From: Palsa-661 sp035535015
GTDB taxonomy: Bacteria > Actinomycetota > Acidimicrobiia > Acidimicrobiales > UBA8190
Assembly: GCA_035535015.1 (NCBI GenBank)
Contig: DATLQU010000007.1
Location: 1-64,000, forward strand
DNA length: 64,000 nt
Reading direction: 5' to 3'
The notes beneath the pieces are model-generated. The model made no database searches. It saw nothing but the letters and a program-made list of their open reading frames with translations, and had not been told where the DNA came from. A program made the position numbers and the translations under genes. This document shows positions 8,038 to 17,192 of this stretch, one piece after another (the first letter of the stretch is position 1; each line of letters begins with the position of its first letter).

Positions 8038-9540
8038 TCAGGGCAGGATTCCCGCCAGACCGGGGGCACGAGGAGCCGAGGCACGCCCTTCACTGAGCTC
8101 GAGGCCGGCTATAAGGGCGTTGCGGAGCTCGCGGGGGTCGATCACGTCGTCGTAGGAGAGCCGTGCGCCGGCGGTTACCGACGCCCGAGCCTGGTCTGCG
8201 GCGACCCGCGCCCGTTCCTCGGGATCCTCGATGGCGCTGCCTGCAGACGACGCCGGGAGCGCACCGAGCGTGATCGAAGGGAAGGCCAGGGTGATGGTTT
8301 GACCGTCAAACGGGTTCATGGCCATGACCGAAGACCCGAACCCGAAGGCCTTGCGCAAGGTGACGTGGAGTTTTGGCACCTGAAGCCGGTGCTGGACGGC
8401 GAACATACGCGCCGCGTGACGGAGGATGCCTCGTCCCTCGGCATTCGTGCCGGCCAGCACGCCCGGGTTGTCGGCCAGGAAGACGCACGGAAGCCCGAAC
8501 GCTCCGGCCACGTCGAGGAAGTGGGACGCCTTGTCGGCGGCGTCGCTGTCGATCGTTCCAGCCAACACGCTCGGGTCGTTGGCAACAAGGGCGACGCTTC
8601 GCCCCCCAAGGTGAACAAGCATCGTCACGATCGAGCGACCGAAATCAGGTTGCACGTCGAGCATCTCGCCGTCATCGACCAGCCGTTCAATCACCCGCCG
8701 GATGGGATAGGGCCGGCGGGAGTCGGGTGGGATCAGCCCGAGGATGTCAATTTGTCGGCGTCCAGTGTCCGGAGCCTCACGAGACGGTGGGTGTTCCCAT
8801 GCGTTCTGGGGGAAATAGGCAAGGTACTGACGGGCGAGGCCAATGGCGACGACGTCGTCGACTACCACGTTGTGCACCACCCCCCCGGTATCGACTGCGA
8901 CCTTTGGACCGCCGAGAACCTCCTTGCTCACGTCCTCCCCCGTCGCCGATTTCACCAACGGTGGCCCGGCAGCGAAGATCGACGCTGATTCGGTCATCAC
9001 CACGAAGTCGCACAACGGGGCGGTGAGGGCACCGTGGCCGGCGGAGGCGCCGAGCACCAGGCACACCATCGGCACCCGACCTGACAGCTCAACCAAGCCC
9101 ATCAGATCACCGGGGCGTCGACCCGTGGCCGCGTCCGTGACGCGGTGTCCGGCCCCCTCGAGCATCATCACCAACGGCACCCGCTCCTGCAGGGCCAGTT
9201 GACACAAGCGATAGCGCTTGTCCGACGCACCAGGGCCGATCGAACCACCGAGCACCGTCACATCCTCGGCGCCGGCCAGAACAGACCGGCCGTAGACCCG
9301 ACCGAATCCAGCCACCAGGGCGTCACCGGGAACCGGGGGTTCGCTGGTGGTGCCAACCAGGTTGCCGATCTCGAAGAAGGTGTCGGGGTCGAAGAAGGTG
9401 GCGAGGCGCTCACGAGCGTTGAGTCGACCCCGCTGTCGCTGGCGCTCCAGTCGGGCCTCTCCTCCCATGGAGCGCGCCTCGGCCTTGCGACGCGCGATCT
9501 CCTCGACCGCCGGGGTCCACCCGTTCATCTCGTCGTCCAT
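8038..9540 (-). CDS. Acyl-CoA carboxylase carboxyltransferase (beta) subunit
   Basis: A 500-residue protein of the PccB/AccD family, which moves the carboxyl group from biotin to an acyl-CoA such as propionyl- or methylcrotonyl-CoA. It shows the crotonase-like double fold: RLNARERLATFFDPDTFFEIG at the start, PLVMMLEGAGHRV, GASAGHGALTAPLCDFVVM for the first oxyanion region, DILGLIPPDSRRPYPIR between halves, and NPGVLAGTNAEGRGILRHAARM plus RKAFGFGSSVMA in the second half. The ATG at 9540 follows GAGGGGGG at short spacing and is preferred over the TTG at 9543. No biotin-carrier alpha subunit is nearby, so its partner must be encoded elsewhere. The acyl-CoA substrate is not decidable from sequence. 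Confidence 0.92.
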   Translation of the reverse strand: MDDEMNGWTPAVEEIARRKAEARSMGGEARLERQRQRGRLNARERLATFFDPDTFFEIGNLVGTTSEPPVPGDALVAGFGRVYGRSVLAGAEDVTVLGGSIGPGASDKRYRLCQLALQERVPLVMMLEGAGHRVTDAATGRRPGDLMGLVELSGRVPMVCLVLGASAGHGALTAPLCDFVVMTESASIFAAGPPLVKSATGEDVSKEVLGGPKVAVDTGGVVHNVVVDDVVAIGLARQYLAYFPQNAWEHPPSREAPDTGRRQIDILGLIPPDSRRPYPIRRVIERLVDDGEMLDVQPDFGRSIVTMLVHLGGRSVALVANDPSVLAGTIDSDAADKASHFLDVAGAFGLPCVFLADNPGVLAGTNAEGRGILRHAARMFAVQHRLQVPKLHVTLRKAFGFGSSVMAMNPFDGQTITLAFPSITLGALPASSAGSAIEDPEERARVAADQARASVTAGARLSYDDVIDPRELRNALIAGLELSEGRASAPRAPGLAGILP

Positions 9541-9781
9541 CAACCCCCCTCGGGTCGCTCACCGGGACTATAAGGGTCGCTCGGTGAAGGGATAGAGCGA
9601 GTCCGAACATCCCGGCCCGGTCGTGGAAGAACTCCTCGAGAGTGACTGCCGCACCGAGGGTGCCGCTCGTCGTTGGCCACGTCGACGTCGACATTCTCGA
9701 CCTCCCGCATCGCTTGCGACGACCGATCCCGATGCTTTCACCGGACCGTTCATATGCCGATCCCGTCCTCAAGCGACCACG

Positions 9782-9787
9782 TAAGGT
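9782..9787 (+). promoter_or_regulatory. Leaderless -10 element (TAAGGT)
   Basis: TAAGGT ends 6 bases before the ATG at 9794, with no Shine-Dalgarno site between them. Confidence 0.45.
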
Positions 9788-9793
9788 CGTGGT

Positions 9794-10783
9794 ATGTACG
9801 CCTGGCAGGTCCAACGGCACGGCCCACCCCAGGTCGCGCTCCGCCTGGTCGTCGTTGACGAGCCCACTCCCCGTCCGGGCGAGTTGCGTCTCCGAGTGCG
9901 CGCTGCGGCGATCGGACGCCCGGATGCCCTCATGTGCCGCGGCGTCTACCCGTTCTCACCGACGCTCCCATTCGTCCCCGGTCAGGAGGTCTGCGGCACA
10001 GTTGATGCGGTCGGAGCGGGAGTCGACGTTCCCCTCGGCACGCGGCTCATGGCGGTGACGAGCTTCTTCGACGGGCACGGTGGGTTCGCCGAAGCGACGA
10101 TCGCCCGTTCGGACACCGCGTTCCCCGTGCCCGAAGCCATGGGCGACGACGATGCCGCGGCATTTCGGATCGGCTACTCGACGGCCTGGATCGGACTCGT
10201 GCGGCGCGCCGCACTACGACGCGGCGAGTGGTTGCTGGTCCTCGGAGCAGCAGGCGGGTCAGGACTGGCCGCGCTGAGGCTCGGGGCGGCGCTCGGCGCT
10301 CGGGTCATCGCCGTCGTGGCCGGCGAGGCGAAGCGAGAGCTCTGCGCGAGATCGGGTGCAGACGTCGTCGTCGACCGCATGGCGGATTCACTTGCCGACA
10401 CCGTGGCAGAGGCGACAGGGGGAGACGGTGCCGACGTCGTCTACGACCCGGTCGGGGGTGCACTGGGGGGGGCCGTCGTGCGGTGCCTGGCCACCGGCGG
10501 CCGGCTTCTTGCCGTCGGGTTCGCCAGCGGGGCATGGGTCGATGCCGACATGGGGGAACTCGTGCGCCGGAACGCCTCGATCGTTGGTGTATACGCCGGA
10601 GGTCAGACGCGGGCGGAAGCCGAAGTTGATCACGAGTCACTTCTCGCACTCGCCGCCGACGGACGACTCGGCGGCGCCACTCAGAGTGTCCCCTTCGGCT
10701 CTGTGCCGGACTCCCTGGACACGGTCGACCGGGCCGAGGCGGTCGGCAAACTGGTGGTGCGTGTCGCCGGCCTCGAGACCTGA
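9794..10783 (+). CDS. Quinone-oxidoreductase-type (MDR) dehydrogenase
   Basis: A 329-residue zinc-free medium-chain dehydrogenase/reductase, probably an NADPH-dependent quinone or enone reductase. The N-terminal GroES-like domain contains PGELRLRVRAAAIGRPDALMCRG and PFVPGQEVCGTVDAVG; the Rossmann domain has LVLGAAGGSGLAALRLGAALGA near residues 148-168 and DVVYDPVGGALGGAVVRCL. Structural and catalytic zinc Cys/His residues are absent. The ATG at 9794 is supported by TAAGGT just upstream. It stands alone, divergent from the carboxylase gene, and its substrate is unknown. Confidence 0.88.
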   Translation: MYAWQVQRHGPPQVALRLVVVDEPTPRPGELRLRVRAAAIGRPDALMCRGVYPFSPTLPFVPGQEVCGTVDAVGAGVDVPLGTRLMAVTSFFDGHGGFAEATIARSDTAFPVPEAMGDDDAAAFRIGYSTAWIGLVRRAALRRGEWLLVLGAAGGSGLAALRLGAALGARVIAVVAGEAKRELCARSGADVVVDRMADSLADTVAEATGGDGADVVYDPVGGALGGAVVRCLATGGRLLAVGFASGAWVDADMGELVRRNASIVGVYAGGQTRAEAEVDHESLLALAADGRLGGATQSVPFGSVPDSLDTVDRAEAVGKLVVRVAGLET

Positions 10784-10825
10784 TTGAGTGACTCCGCTCA
10801 GCGTCTCAACGGGATACTGACATCG

Positions 10826-11231
10826 TCACCGTGGTGCCACCACCTGCCGGCCCGGTTCCGGGCGCCACCGCCGTGAGGCTCGGCCGATTGCCTCCCGAGC
10901 AGTTGCTGCGCCTGTGCCCAGCTGAACACGACGTCGATGGGCGCCGGCCCGCACGTGATCAGCTAGCGCCGCCCACACGTCACCGGTGGCGCCCAACCAC
11001 TGGGGCAGAAGCTCGGCCGCGGTGTCCGTTTCGACCGGTTCTGTCTCCCGCAGTGCGGCCAGGACCCGACGATGGGTCGTGATCACATGGGGCTACGAGA
11101 TCAGAGACCCTCCAATCCGAGCAGGGAGTGACCGTCGACCAACCGTCGGACCTCGCGCCTTCGACGCGGGCAGTGAAGCCGTCGGCGATCGTGGCATAGC
11201 GGCTCGAGACCTCGGACAACGGCTCGGACAA
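10826..11231 (-). pseudogene. TIGR03086-type (mycothiol-dependent isomerase-like) protein, frameshifted
   Basis: Minus-strand frame 10980-11231 gives YATIADGFTARVEGARSDGW and PCSDWRVSDLVA, then goes out of register; the next frame continues at once with HVITTHRRVLAALRETEPVETDTAAELLPQWLGATG. The two halves together match the opening of TIGR03086/DinB-like proteins, where LVAHVI carries a metal-binding His. An extra base in the four-base G run at 11089-11092 explains the break. The rest of the family (about 100 residues, with the second metal-binding motif) is not present in any frame, so it is also truncated. It ends four bases from the ANTAR gene. Confidence 0.65.
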
Positions 11232-11234
11232 CGG

Positions 11235-11987
11235 TCAGGAATCATGTTGTGGCGAGGCAGCCTTGCCGAGCGCCTCCGGCTCCACGGTGCCGTTCACGAT
11301 GCCGAGAGCGACGTCGACGAGACGGAGATTGTGGTCCCGGGCGTATTTGCGCAACCGCGAGAAGGCTTCTTCCATGCTGAGCCTGGATCGCTCGGCCAAC
11401 ATGCCCTTGGCCTGCTCGATCACGATCCGGCTGTTCAGGGCATGCGTGAGTTGTTCATTCACGAGCTGGGCCTCACTGGCGGCGCGGTGATGGAGGATAG
11501 CGATGGTGGCGACATCGGCCAAGGCCTGGGCGGCGAGAATATCGAGATCGTCCAGATCACCTACCTCGGATCGGAACAGGTTGAGGGCTCCGATGATGTC
11601 GCCCCGCAGGCGCATCGGGAAGGCATGGACGGAACGAAATCCGGCGTCGAGGGCGACCGGGACGAAGTGGGACCAGCGGCTGTCGCCGACAGTCAAGTCG
11701 ACATTCACGATGGATCGGCCCGAGCGGTAAGCGTCGAGGCAGGGACCTTCCTCGGCCTGCAGTTCGAAGAGCTCGACGATACGGACGGCTTCGCTCGAGA
11801 ACGCCACCACCCGGAGATCGCCCTCAGGGGCGACCAGCATCAGACCGGCGGCGGAGACGTCGAGCACCTGCACACAGCGATCGGTTACCAGGGTCAACAG
11901 GTCGACGATATCGAAGTCGTCGACAAGGGTGTCGACCAGTTCCACGAACGTTTGGGCTAGCAGACCTTCTCTCGTTGCCCCACGCAC
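11235..11987 (-). CDS. GAF and ANTAR domain RNA-binding antiterminator-type regulator
   Basis: A 250-residue protein with an N-terminal GAF sensor domain (about residues 25-165, with VTDRCVQVLDVSAAGLML and the EEGPCLDAYRSGR loop) and a C-terminal ANTAR domain (about 175-235, with IVIEQAKGMLAERSRLSMEEAFSRLR). ANTAR domains bind paired hairpins in nascent RNA and promote antitermination. The GTG at 11987 follows GGGAGG at 7 bases and is preferred; the frame is open to 12038. It is followed by the broken TIGR03086 gene and preceded by another GAF-ANTAR gene in the same direction. The GAF ligand is unknown. Confidence 0.88.
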   Translation of the reverse strand: MRGATREGLLAQTFVELVDTLVDDFDIVDLLTLVTDRCVQVLDVSAAGLMLVAPEGDLRVVAFSSEAVRIVELFELQAEEGPCLDAYRSGRSIVNVDLTVGDSRWSHFVPVALDAGFRSVHAFPMRLRGDIIGALNLFRSEVGDLDDLDILAAQALADVATIAILHHRAASEAQLVNEQLTHALNSRIVIEQAKGMLAERSRLSMEEAFSRLRKYARDHNLRLVDVALGIVNGTVEPEALGKAASPQHDS

Positions 11988-12141
11988 AATGGGACCTCCC
12001 ATTCCGAGGGCCTGCCACATGCCCTCCAGGGGTGCCACATACCCCTGGTTCGAAGGGCCGACCGTTCTCGAGGAACGTTACTCCCCACTGAGCCTGGCGG
12101 GTCGACCAATGTCCACCGATATCGGCTTCTTCTCTTCTCGA

Positions 12142-12843
12142 TCAGGCTGCATCGAAGCGCAATCGGCCGGCCACGATCTCCTCGGCTAACTCGGTCAGGG
12201 TCAGGTCGTGGGAGAAGACATAAGCGCGCAGGCGGATCAGAGCCTCACCGACAGTGACGCCGAGTTGGACGGCCACCATGCCCGCGGCCTGATGCACCAC
12301 GAGATGGAAATCTCCATCGACGTCGATGGAGGTGGCCACGGCGTTGGCCGAGGCGGCCCCCTGCATGGCCAGGACGGCTTGGGAAGCGACATCGGCCATG
12401 ACCAGCGCGTCGGCATGTTGATCGTCGCTGAGCGGACCTACGCCGTCGCGGTAGAGGTTGAGAGCGCCGAGACAGACACCCCCCACCTGCAGCGGAAACC
12501 CGAAGATCGCCCGGACGCCCGCTTTCAGTGCCTGAGGCGAGAAGGCCGGCCAACGGGGCGTGTTCGTGCCCGCCAGATCGGGCTCGAGCACCGGCAGCCT
12601 GTGCGTAAAGGCGTCCACGCACGGCCCTTCGCCCAGGGTGAACTGCAGGTCCTCGATCAGTGCGCTCACATCGTTGGTGGTGCACACCGACCCCAAGGGA
12701 AGATCGCCGGACATGAGCATGATCCCCGCACCGCTCATCGCCGTGACTTCCGCGCACACATCGCAGAGGCGGGCCGACGACGGTTCGGCCTCGTTTCCGA
12801 AATGCAGCAGGCCATGGATCCGTTGGAGCCGTTCACCGGCCAC
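12142..12843 (-). CDS. GAF and ANTAR domain regulator (second copy)
   Basis: A 233-residue protein with the same two-domain plan as its downstream neighbour: GAF over about residues 25-160 (VTAMSGAGIMLMSGD, GEGPCVDAFTHRLPVLEPDL, FGFPLQVGGVCLGALNLY) and ANTAR over about 170-230 (VHQAAGMVAVQLGVTVGEALIRLRAYVFSHD). The ANTAR helix has VHQAAGMV where most have IEQAKGML, so its RNA contact may differ. The start is a GTG preceded by GAGGTT. The 150-base gap to the next gene makes co-transcription likely but not certain. Confidence 0.87.
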   Translation of the reverse strand: MAGERLQRIHGLLHFGNEAEPSSARLCDVCAEVTAMSGAGIMLMSGDLPLGSVCTTNDVSALIEDLQFTLGEGPCVDAFTHRLPVLEPDLAGTNTPRWPAFSPQALKAGVRAIFGFPLQVGGVCLGALNLYRDGVGPLSDDQHADALVMADVASQAVLAMQGAASANAVATSIDVDGDFHLVVHQAAGMVAVQLGVTVGEALIRLRAYVFSHDLTLTELAEEIVAGRLRFDAA

Positions 12844-13251
12844 GGCTCAACCTCGCCGACCGCGAGAGCGGATGGGCTGCATCGACTGCACGGAATCGTG
12901 ATCACCCATTCACCGACCTCAAGAAGGCGCCGCCAACAGGGACAGGATTGCCCGCGCACAGGGCTCAGACGCAATGCCCGGGGCCTTCGGCGAAAGACTA
13001 GGCGAGATCGTTGGGGCCGAGCGTGGAGACGGAGGCTGCGGCGACACTCGGGTCGCACTCCGCCGCCTCGCCGCGGTCACTGTCTGTGATGATCGGCTGG
13101 AGTCCTTGTTTTGGGCTCCCACCTGCGACTACTTTTTCAAGCAGGCCCACAGGGCCGGTTCGTCCAGACCCCGCGAACGTTCGCCAGGACCCCGCGAACG
13201 ACAAAGTTCATCGTGAATACGCGAGAACTTCTCGTCGACACGGGAGACGGC
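12844..13251. other. Intergenic region upstream of the GGDEF-EAL gene
   Basis: This 408-base divergent gap has no convincing gene. It contains the 20-bp imperfect direct repeat listed separately and presumably the promoters of both flanking genes. No strong -35/-10 pair stands out. Confidence 0.4.
13160..13200 (+). repeat. Two imperfect 20-bp direct repeats
   Basis: TCGTCCAGACCCCGCGAACG (13160-13179) and TCGCCAGGACCCCGCGAACG (13181-13200) are separated by one base. They lie about 50 bases upstream of the start of the PAS-GGDEF-EAL gene and could be a paired binding site. Confidence 0.55.
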
Positions 13252-14994
13252 ATGGAACGATCACCTGACCGGGGCGACCCCCCTCCCCACCAGGACGTCG
13301 ACGGGGTCGACTACGGGGCCCTCGTCTTTGCGTCGCCCGACGTGCATGTCGTGACCAGCGCATCGGGAACGTTCCGCTACATCTCACCCGGCTGTCTCGA
13401 CCTCTTCGGCTGGGCCCCGGCTGATCTCGAAGGTCACAACCAGGACGAATTCGCCCACCTCGACGACATCTCGTCGCTCCATGCCAACCTCTCCGAGCTG
13501 TCCGAGGGTGCTGAGCACGCCACTGCCACATACCGGTTCCTGTGCCGTGACGGGTCGTATCGGTGGACCGAGTCGAGGTCCCGCCGGATAGAACGTGACG
13601 GCTCCACACTGGTGCTGTCGGCGTTGCGCGATGTGAGCGAACGACACCAACTGACGATGGCGCTCCAACACGAGGCCTCCACCGACCCTCTGACCGGCGT
13701 GGCCAACCGGACCGTACTCATGGACCGGTTGCGCCAGGGCCTCCGTCGCATGGAACGGGGCAACGGCGTGCTGGCCGTGCTCTATGTGGACCTCGACCGC
13801 TTCAAGGTGGTGAACGACTCGCTGGGCCACCGGGTGGGAGACGCCATCCTGCTCAAGATGGCCGAACGTCTCCTTCACCACATCCGGCCGGCTGACACGC
13901 TGGCCCGCCTGGGCGGCGACGAATTCGTCATCGTGGCCGAGAAGATGGTGGATCAGACCGCGGCCACGGATCTGGCGCAACGGATCATCGAGGCCGGGCG
14001 CGAACCCTTCCGGGTGGGGATGGAGGAGTTCGAATGCACTTTGAGCGTCGGCGTGGCCTGGACGACCGACTCACGGCGGGCGGCCGAGGACCTCCTGCGC
14101 GAGGCCGATCTGGCTCTGTACCGGGCCAAGGACCGGGGCCGCGACAGAGCGGAAGTCTTCGACGAGGAATTGCAGACCAGGGCCGTCAGCCGTCTCGTCA
14201 CGGAGCGGATGTTGCGGCGCGCCCTGGACGAGGGTGGTCTTGTCGTCGAGTACCAACCGATCATCGACCTGTACACCGGCGGAGCCGTGGGCTCCGAGGC
14301 ACTCGTCCGGATGCGCGTTCCCAACACCGACGGGCTCCTTCAACCAGAGGCGTTCATCGACGTGGCCGAGGAGTCAGGCTTGTTGATCGCCATGGACGAG
14401 CACGTCCTGGCCGACGCCATCAAACAGGTGAGCGGGTGGCGGGTCCGATTGGCCGACTCCCAATTCACAGAAGTCGCCATCAACGTCACCGCTCGACACC
14501 TCGCCGACGTCGGCTTCCAAAAGTCCGTGCTCGACCAGCTCACGGCCCATGGTGTGAACCCGGACAACCTCCAGCTCGAGGTGACCGAGCGGGTGCTTAT
14601 GGAGGCGTCGAACTCCGCCATCACCGGACTGCGGGGACTTCGCGAGGCCGGTGTCCAGGTCGGCTTGGATGATTTCGGGACGGGGTACTCGTCTTTGGCC
14701 TATCTCAGACAGTTCCCCCTCGACTTCGTGAAGATCGACAAATCGTTCATCGACGACCTCGAGCGCGACGCGGGAAATCTGGCCATCGTGGCCGCCATCA
14801 TCAGCCTCTCCCACGCGCTCGAGTTGACGGTGGTGGCCGAGGGGGTCGAGACCGAGCGACAGCTCCGGATCCTCGAGGACCTGGGGTGCGACCGCGCTCA
14901 AGGATTCTTGTTCGCCAAATCCTCCGATCCGGCCGCCATCGACAGGCTCGTCCGGGCCGGGCCGGGCCGGGAGTTCCAGGCCACCGCCGTCTGA
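13252..14994 (+). CDS. PAS-GGDEF-EAL cyclic-di-GMP enzyme
   Basis: A 580-residue cytoplasmic protein that should both make and degrade cyclic di-GMP. Domains in order: PAS (about residues 20-135, FRYISPGCLDLFGW and DGSYRWTESRSRRI), GGDEF (about 145-310, DLDRFKVVNDSLGHRVGD and an intact GGDEF at about 220), and EAL (about 325-575, SEALVRM for the EAL motif, EVTER, LDDFGTGYSSLAYLR, VKIDKSFI, VAEGVET). Both catalytic motifs are intact. ATG 13252 follows GGGAGA and is chosen over the longer frame to 13111, which would run through the direct repeat. No membrane segment is present. It lies next to two GAF-ANTAR regulators. Confidence 0.93.
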   Translation: MERSPDRGDPPPHQDVDGVDYGALVFASPDVHVVTSASGTFRYISPGCLDLFGWAPADLEGHNQDEFAHLDDISSLHANLSELSEGAEHATATYRFLCRDGSYRWTESRSRRIERDGSTLVLSALRDVSERHQLTMALQHEASTDPLTGVANRTVLMDRLRQGLRRMERGNGVLAVLYVDLDRFKVVNDSLGHRVGDAILLKMAERLLHHIRPADTLARLGGDEFVIVAEKMVDQTAATDLAQRIIEAGREPFRVGMEEFECTLSVGVAWTTDSRRAAEDLLREADLALYRAKDRGRDRAEVFDEELQTRAVSRLVTERMLRRALDEGGLVVEYQPIIDLYTGGAVGSEALVRMRVPNTDGLLQPEAFIDVAEESGLLIAMDEHVLADAIKQVSGWRVRLADSQFTEVAINVTARHLADVGFQKSVLDQLTAHGVNPDNLQLEVTERVLMEASNSAITGLRGLREAGVQVGLDDFGTGYSSLAYLRQFPLDFVKIDKSFIDDLERDAGNLAIVAAIISLSHALELTVVAEGVETERQLRILEDLGCDRAQGFLFAKSSDPAAIDRLVRAGPGREFQATAV

Positions 14995-15042
14995 CCGAAC
15001 CGGCGCGACGTCGCTCGTCGGAAGAATCGCCCCGGCGACCGC

Positions 15043-16260
15043 TCAGCACACGAGGGCGGCTCCGACGTTACCCATGAGATCGAGGAAGTTGTCGCAGTAG
15101 AATCGCCGCTGCGCCCCGGCGTCGGTGCTCTCGAGCGAGGCTTCGAAACGCTCAAGCGGCCGACGACCCCCTTCCACGTGGGGATAGTCGGAGGAGAACA
15201 TGCAGACCTCGGGCCCTGCCTGTCCGATGATCCAGCCGACATCCTCCGTCGGGTAGGGGGTGAAGCGGATCTGGCGTCGGACGTACTCGCTCGGCCGGAG
15301 ACTGAGCGACCGGAGCCGGTCCTCGTGGCGGGCGAAGGCGTCGAAGGCGGCCTCCATCTGCCGGAGCCACGACGGCACCCAGATAGCTCCTTGTTCGATC
15401 ACGCCCAGCCGGAGCGCGGGAAACCGCTCGAAGACCCCGTCGAAGATCATGGTGGCGAGGGTCTGGGCCGGGGGTCCGGGAATCCCCATGTAGTCGACCG
15501 AGCGGAAATTCTCCTCGCCTCCGTGAAAGTCGGGCGGAACGGGACGTCCATTGTCGAAATAGTGGGCGTCGATGAGATCGCCGGTGCCTCCCACGTGGAA
15601 GACCACCGGAATGCCGGCATCTTGTGCCCGGGACCAGACCGGGTCCAGGCCCAGATGGCTCGGTGAGTGGGTGGGTGGACAGCCCGAGGCCACCAGAAGG
15701 GCGGCCGCCCCCATGGCGACGGCCTCGTCGGCCATGGCCGCGGCCCGATCGAAGTCGACGAGAGGGACGTAACAAGTGGGCAGCAGCCGGGGATCCACCG
15801 AGCAGAACTCCACCATGGCGCGGTTGTGCGCACGGGCGGCGCCGTAGGCGAGCTCCAGATCCATCGAATGTTCCCAGTCGCGCAACCTGCGGTTGTGGAA
15901 CGTGTTGAACACCAACTGGCTGGAGAAACCCAGGAGGTCGAGGGCCCGGGAGCGGTCCTCGGCGATGAAGGAGCCGGTGGCGGCGAAGTTCTTCCGGGCC
16001 ATGATCTCGCCCTCCTCGTCGCGGCGATACGCCTCCGAGGCGTGCAGGGATCGGAGCCGGTCGAAGGCCGCCACCAGGTCCCGGGCCTGCTCGTCGGGGT
16101 CACCGGTCTGACGCAGCTCGTTGCCTCCCGGGTAGCGCAGCGGCGCGATCCGGTCCCGGACGGCCGGATCGGCGTGATCGCGGAGCCAGGTCGGGGTCTC
16201 CATGACATGGGCGTCGGCGTCGTGGGCGACACGCCCGCTGTTGTAGGGCACGGCTCTCAT
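15043..16260 (-). CDS. Amidohydrolase_2-family metal-dependent hydrolase/decarboxylase
   Basis: A 405-residue TIM-barrel protein of the ACMSD-like amidohydrolase family. Metal-binding features are the N-terminal DADAHVME (DxH), the central PVVFHVGG His, and SDYPHVEGG with the late Asp near the C-terminus. The open frame extends to 16617 but the extension is low-complexity complement of the desaturase gene; the ATG at 16260 (MRAVPYNSGRVAHDADAH) is the family start. Members decarboxylate or hydrolyse aromatic acids. The divergent neighbour is a desaturase, with no obvious functional link. Confidence 0.88.
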   Translation of the reverse strand: MRAVPYNSGRVAHDADAHVMETPTWLRDHADPAVRDRIAPLRYPGGNELRQTGDPDEQARDLVAAFDRLRSLHASEAYRRDEEGEIMARKNFAATGSFIAEDRSRALDLLGFSSQLVFNTFHNRRLRDWEHSMDLELAYGAARAHNRAMVEFCSVDPRLLPTCYVPLVDFDRAAAMADEAVAMGAAALLVASGCPPTHSPSHLGLDPVWSRAQDAGIPVVFHVGGTGDLIDAHYFDNGRPVPPDFHGGEENFRSVDYMGIPGPPAQTLATMIFDGVFERFPALRLGVIEQGAIWVPSWLRQMEAAFDAFARHEDRLRSLSLRPSEYVRRQIRFTPYPTEDVGWIIGQAGPEVCMFSSDYPHVEGGRRPLERFEASLESTDAGAQRRFYCDNFLDLMGNVGAALVC

Positions 16261-16370
16261 CTCCCCGTCCGAGCGACCGGACAAGTCTGACCGACGCCAC
16301 CGGCCTGTGCCGGAACGCCCGTCGGCGTGCCTACGAACCGGTCGCCGAGGCTGGGCACCCACGCCTCGAT

Positions 16371-16376
16371 TAGCGT
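16371..16376 (+). promoter_or_regulatory. Leaderless -10 element (TAGCGT)
   Basis: TAGCGT ends 7 bases before the ATG at 16384; no Shine-Dalgarno site is present. Confidence 0.45.
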
Positions 16377-16383
16377 GTCGGCG

Positions 16384-17136
16384 ATGCTGAATGTTCTGCT
16401 GGCCGTGACCATCGGTCTGGTGGTGGCCCAGGTGGCGCTCTATCTCACCACCATCTACCTCCACCGAGCGTTGTCGCACCGGGCCCTGACCCTCTCCCCC
16501 GTGACCGCCGCCGTGTGCCGGATCCTCACCTGGATGTTGACGGGGATCCGCCCCCGCCAGTGGGTCGCCGTTCATCGCAAGCACCACGCCTTCACCGACA
16601 GGGTGGGCGATCCGCACTCCCCGGTTCTGCTCGGCTACGCCACCGTGCAGTGGACCAACGTGATGCTCTACCGGAAGGTGGCCCGGGACCCCAGCGCCGT
16701 CAACCGGTACGCCCGTGACCTACCACCCGATCGTTGGGACCGCGTCCTGTTCGACCACAGCTTGGTCGGCCTGGGCCTCGGAGTGGGGCTGCTGTTCGTC
16801 ATCTTCGGCTGGGAGATCACTCTGATCGCCAGCCTCGTCCACACCGTCTATTACCTGGTGGGCAACGGCGCCATCAACGCCGTCGGCCACCACTGGGGCC
16901 GCCGGCCCTACGACAATCTGGCCACGAACAACCAGTGGCTGGCGTGGTTGGTGGCCGGCGAAGGTCTGCACAACAACCATCACGCGGCGACCACGTCGGG
17001 TCGGCTGTCGTTGGCCAAAGGTGAGTTCGATCCGGCCTGGTGGGTGGTCCGGCTGATGGTGCGATGCAAGTGGGCCACCCTCCGGCACGAGAACATCGAG
17101 CCCAAGACGCCTCGACGGGTCTCCGCCGGCGTGTAG
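16384..17136 (+). CDS. Membrane fatty-acid desaturase (acyl-CoA delta-9 type)
   Basis: A 250-residue membrane di-iron desaturase. The three histidine boxes are intact: HRALSHR, HRKHH, and HNNHH near the C-terminus, with a further His in NAVGHHWG. Hydrophobic segments LLAVTIGLVVAQVALYL at the start and LGLGVGLLFVIFGW in the middle give the usual four-helix layout. The ATG at 16384 is preferred over the longer frame to 16327 because it starts the first membrane segment and has a -10-like element just before it. It introduces a double bond into saturated acyl chains at the membrane. At this length it lacks the fused cytochrome b5 domain of yeast enzymes. Confidence 0.9.
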   Translation: MLNVLLAVTIGLVVAQVALYLTTIYLHRALSHRALTLSPVTAAVCRILTWMLTGIRPRQWVAVHRKHHAFTDRVGDPHSPVLLGYATVQWTNVMLYRKVARDPSAVNRYARDLPPDRWDRVLFDHSLVGLGLGVGLLFVIFGWEITLIASLVHTVYYLVGNGAINAVGHHWGRRPYDNLATNNQWLAWLVAGEGLHNNHHAATTSGRLSLAKGEFDPAWWVVRLMVRCKWATLRHENIEPKTPRRVSAGV

Positions 17137-17192
17137 GGCTCCCCTGCGTCTCGCCGGCGTCTCCCCCTGCGGGGCTCACCGGGGCAGCGGCA

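Noticed and set aside
12040..12070. tRNA-like GGTTCGAA motif near 12047
   Set aside because: No acceptor stem or anticodon arm can be formed around it; it is in the gap between two ANTAR genes.
16261..16617. N-terminal extension of the amidohydrolase
   Set aside because: It is the complement of the desaturase gene's start and has no domain; the DADAH motif lies right behind the ATG at 16260.
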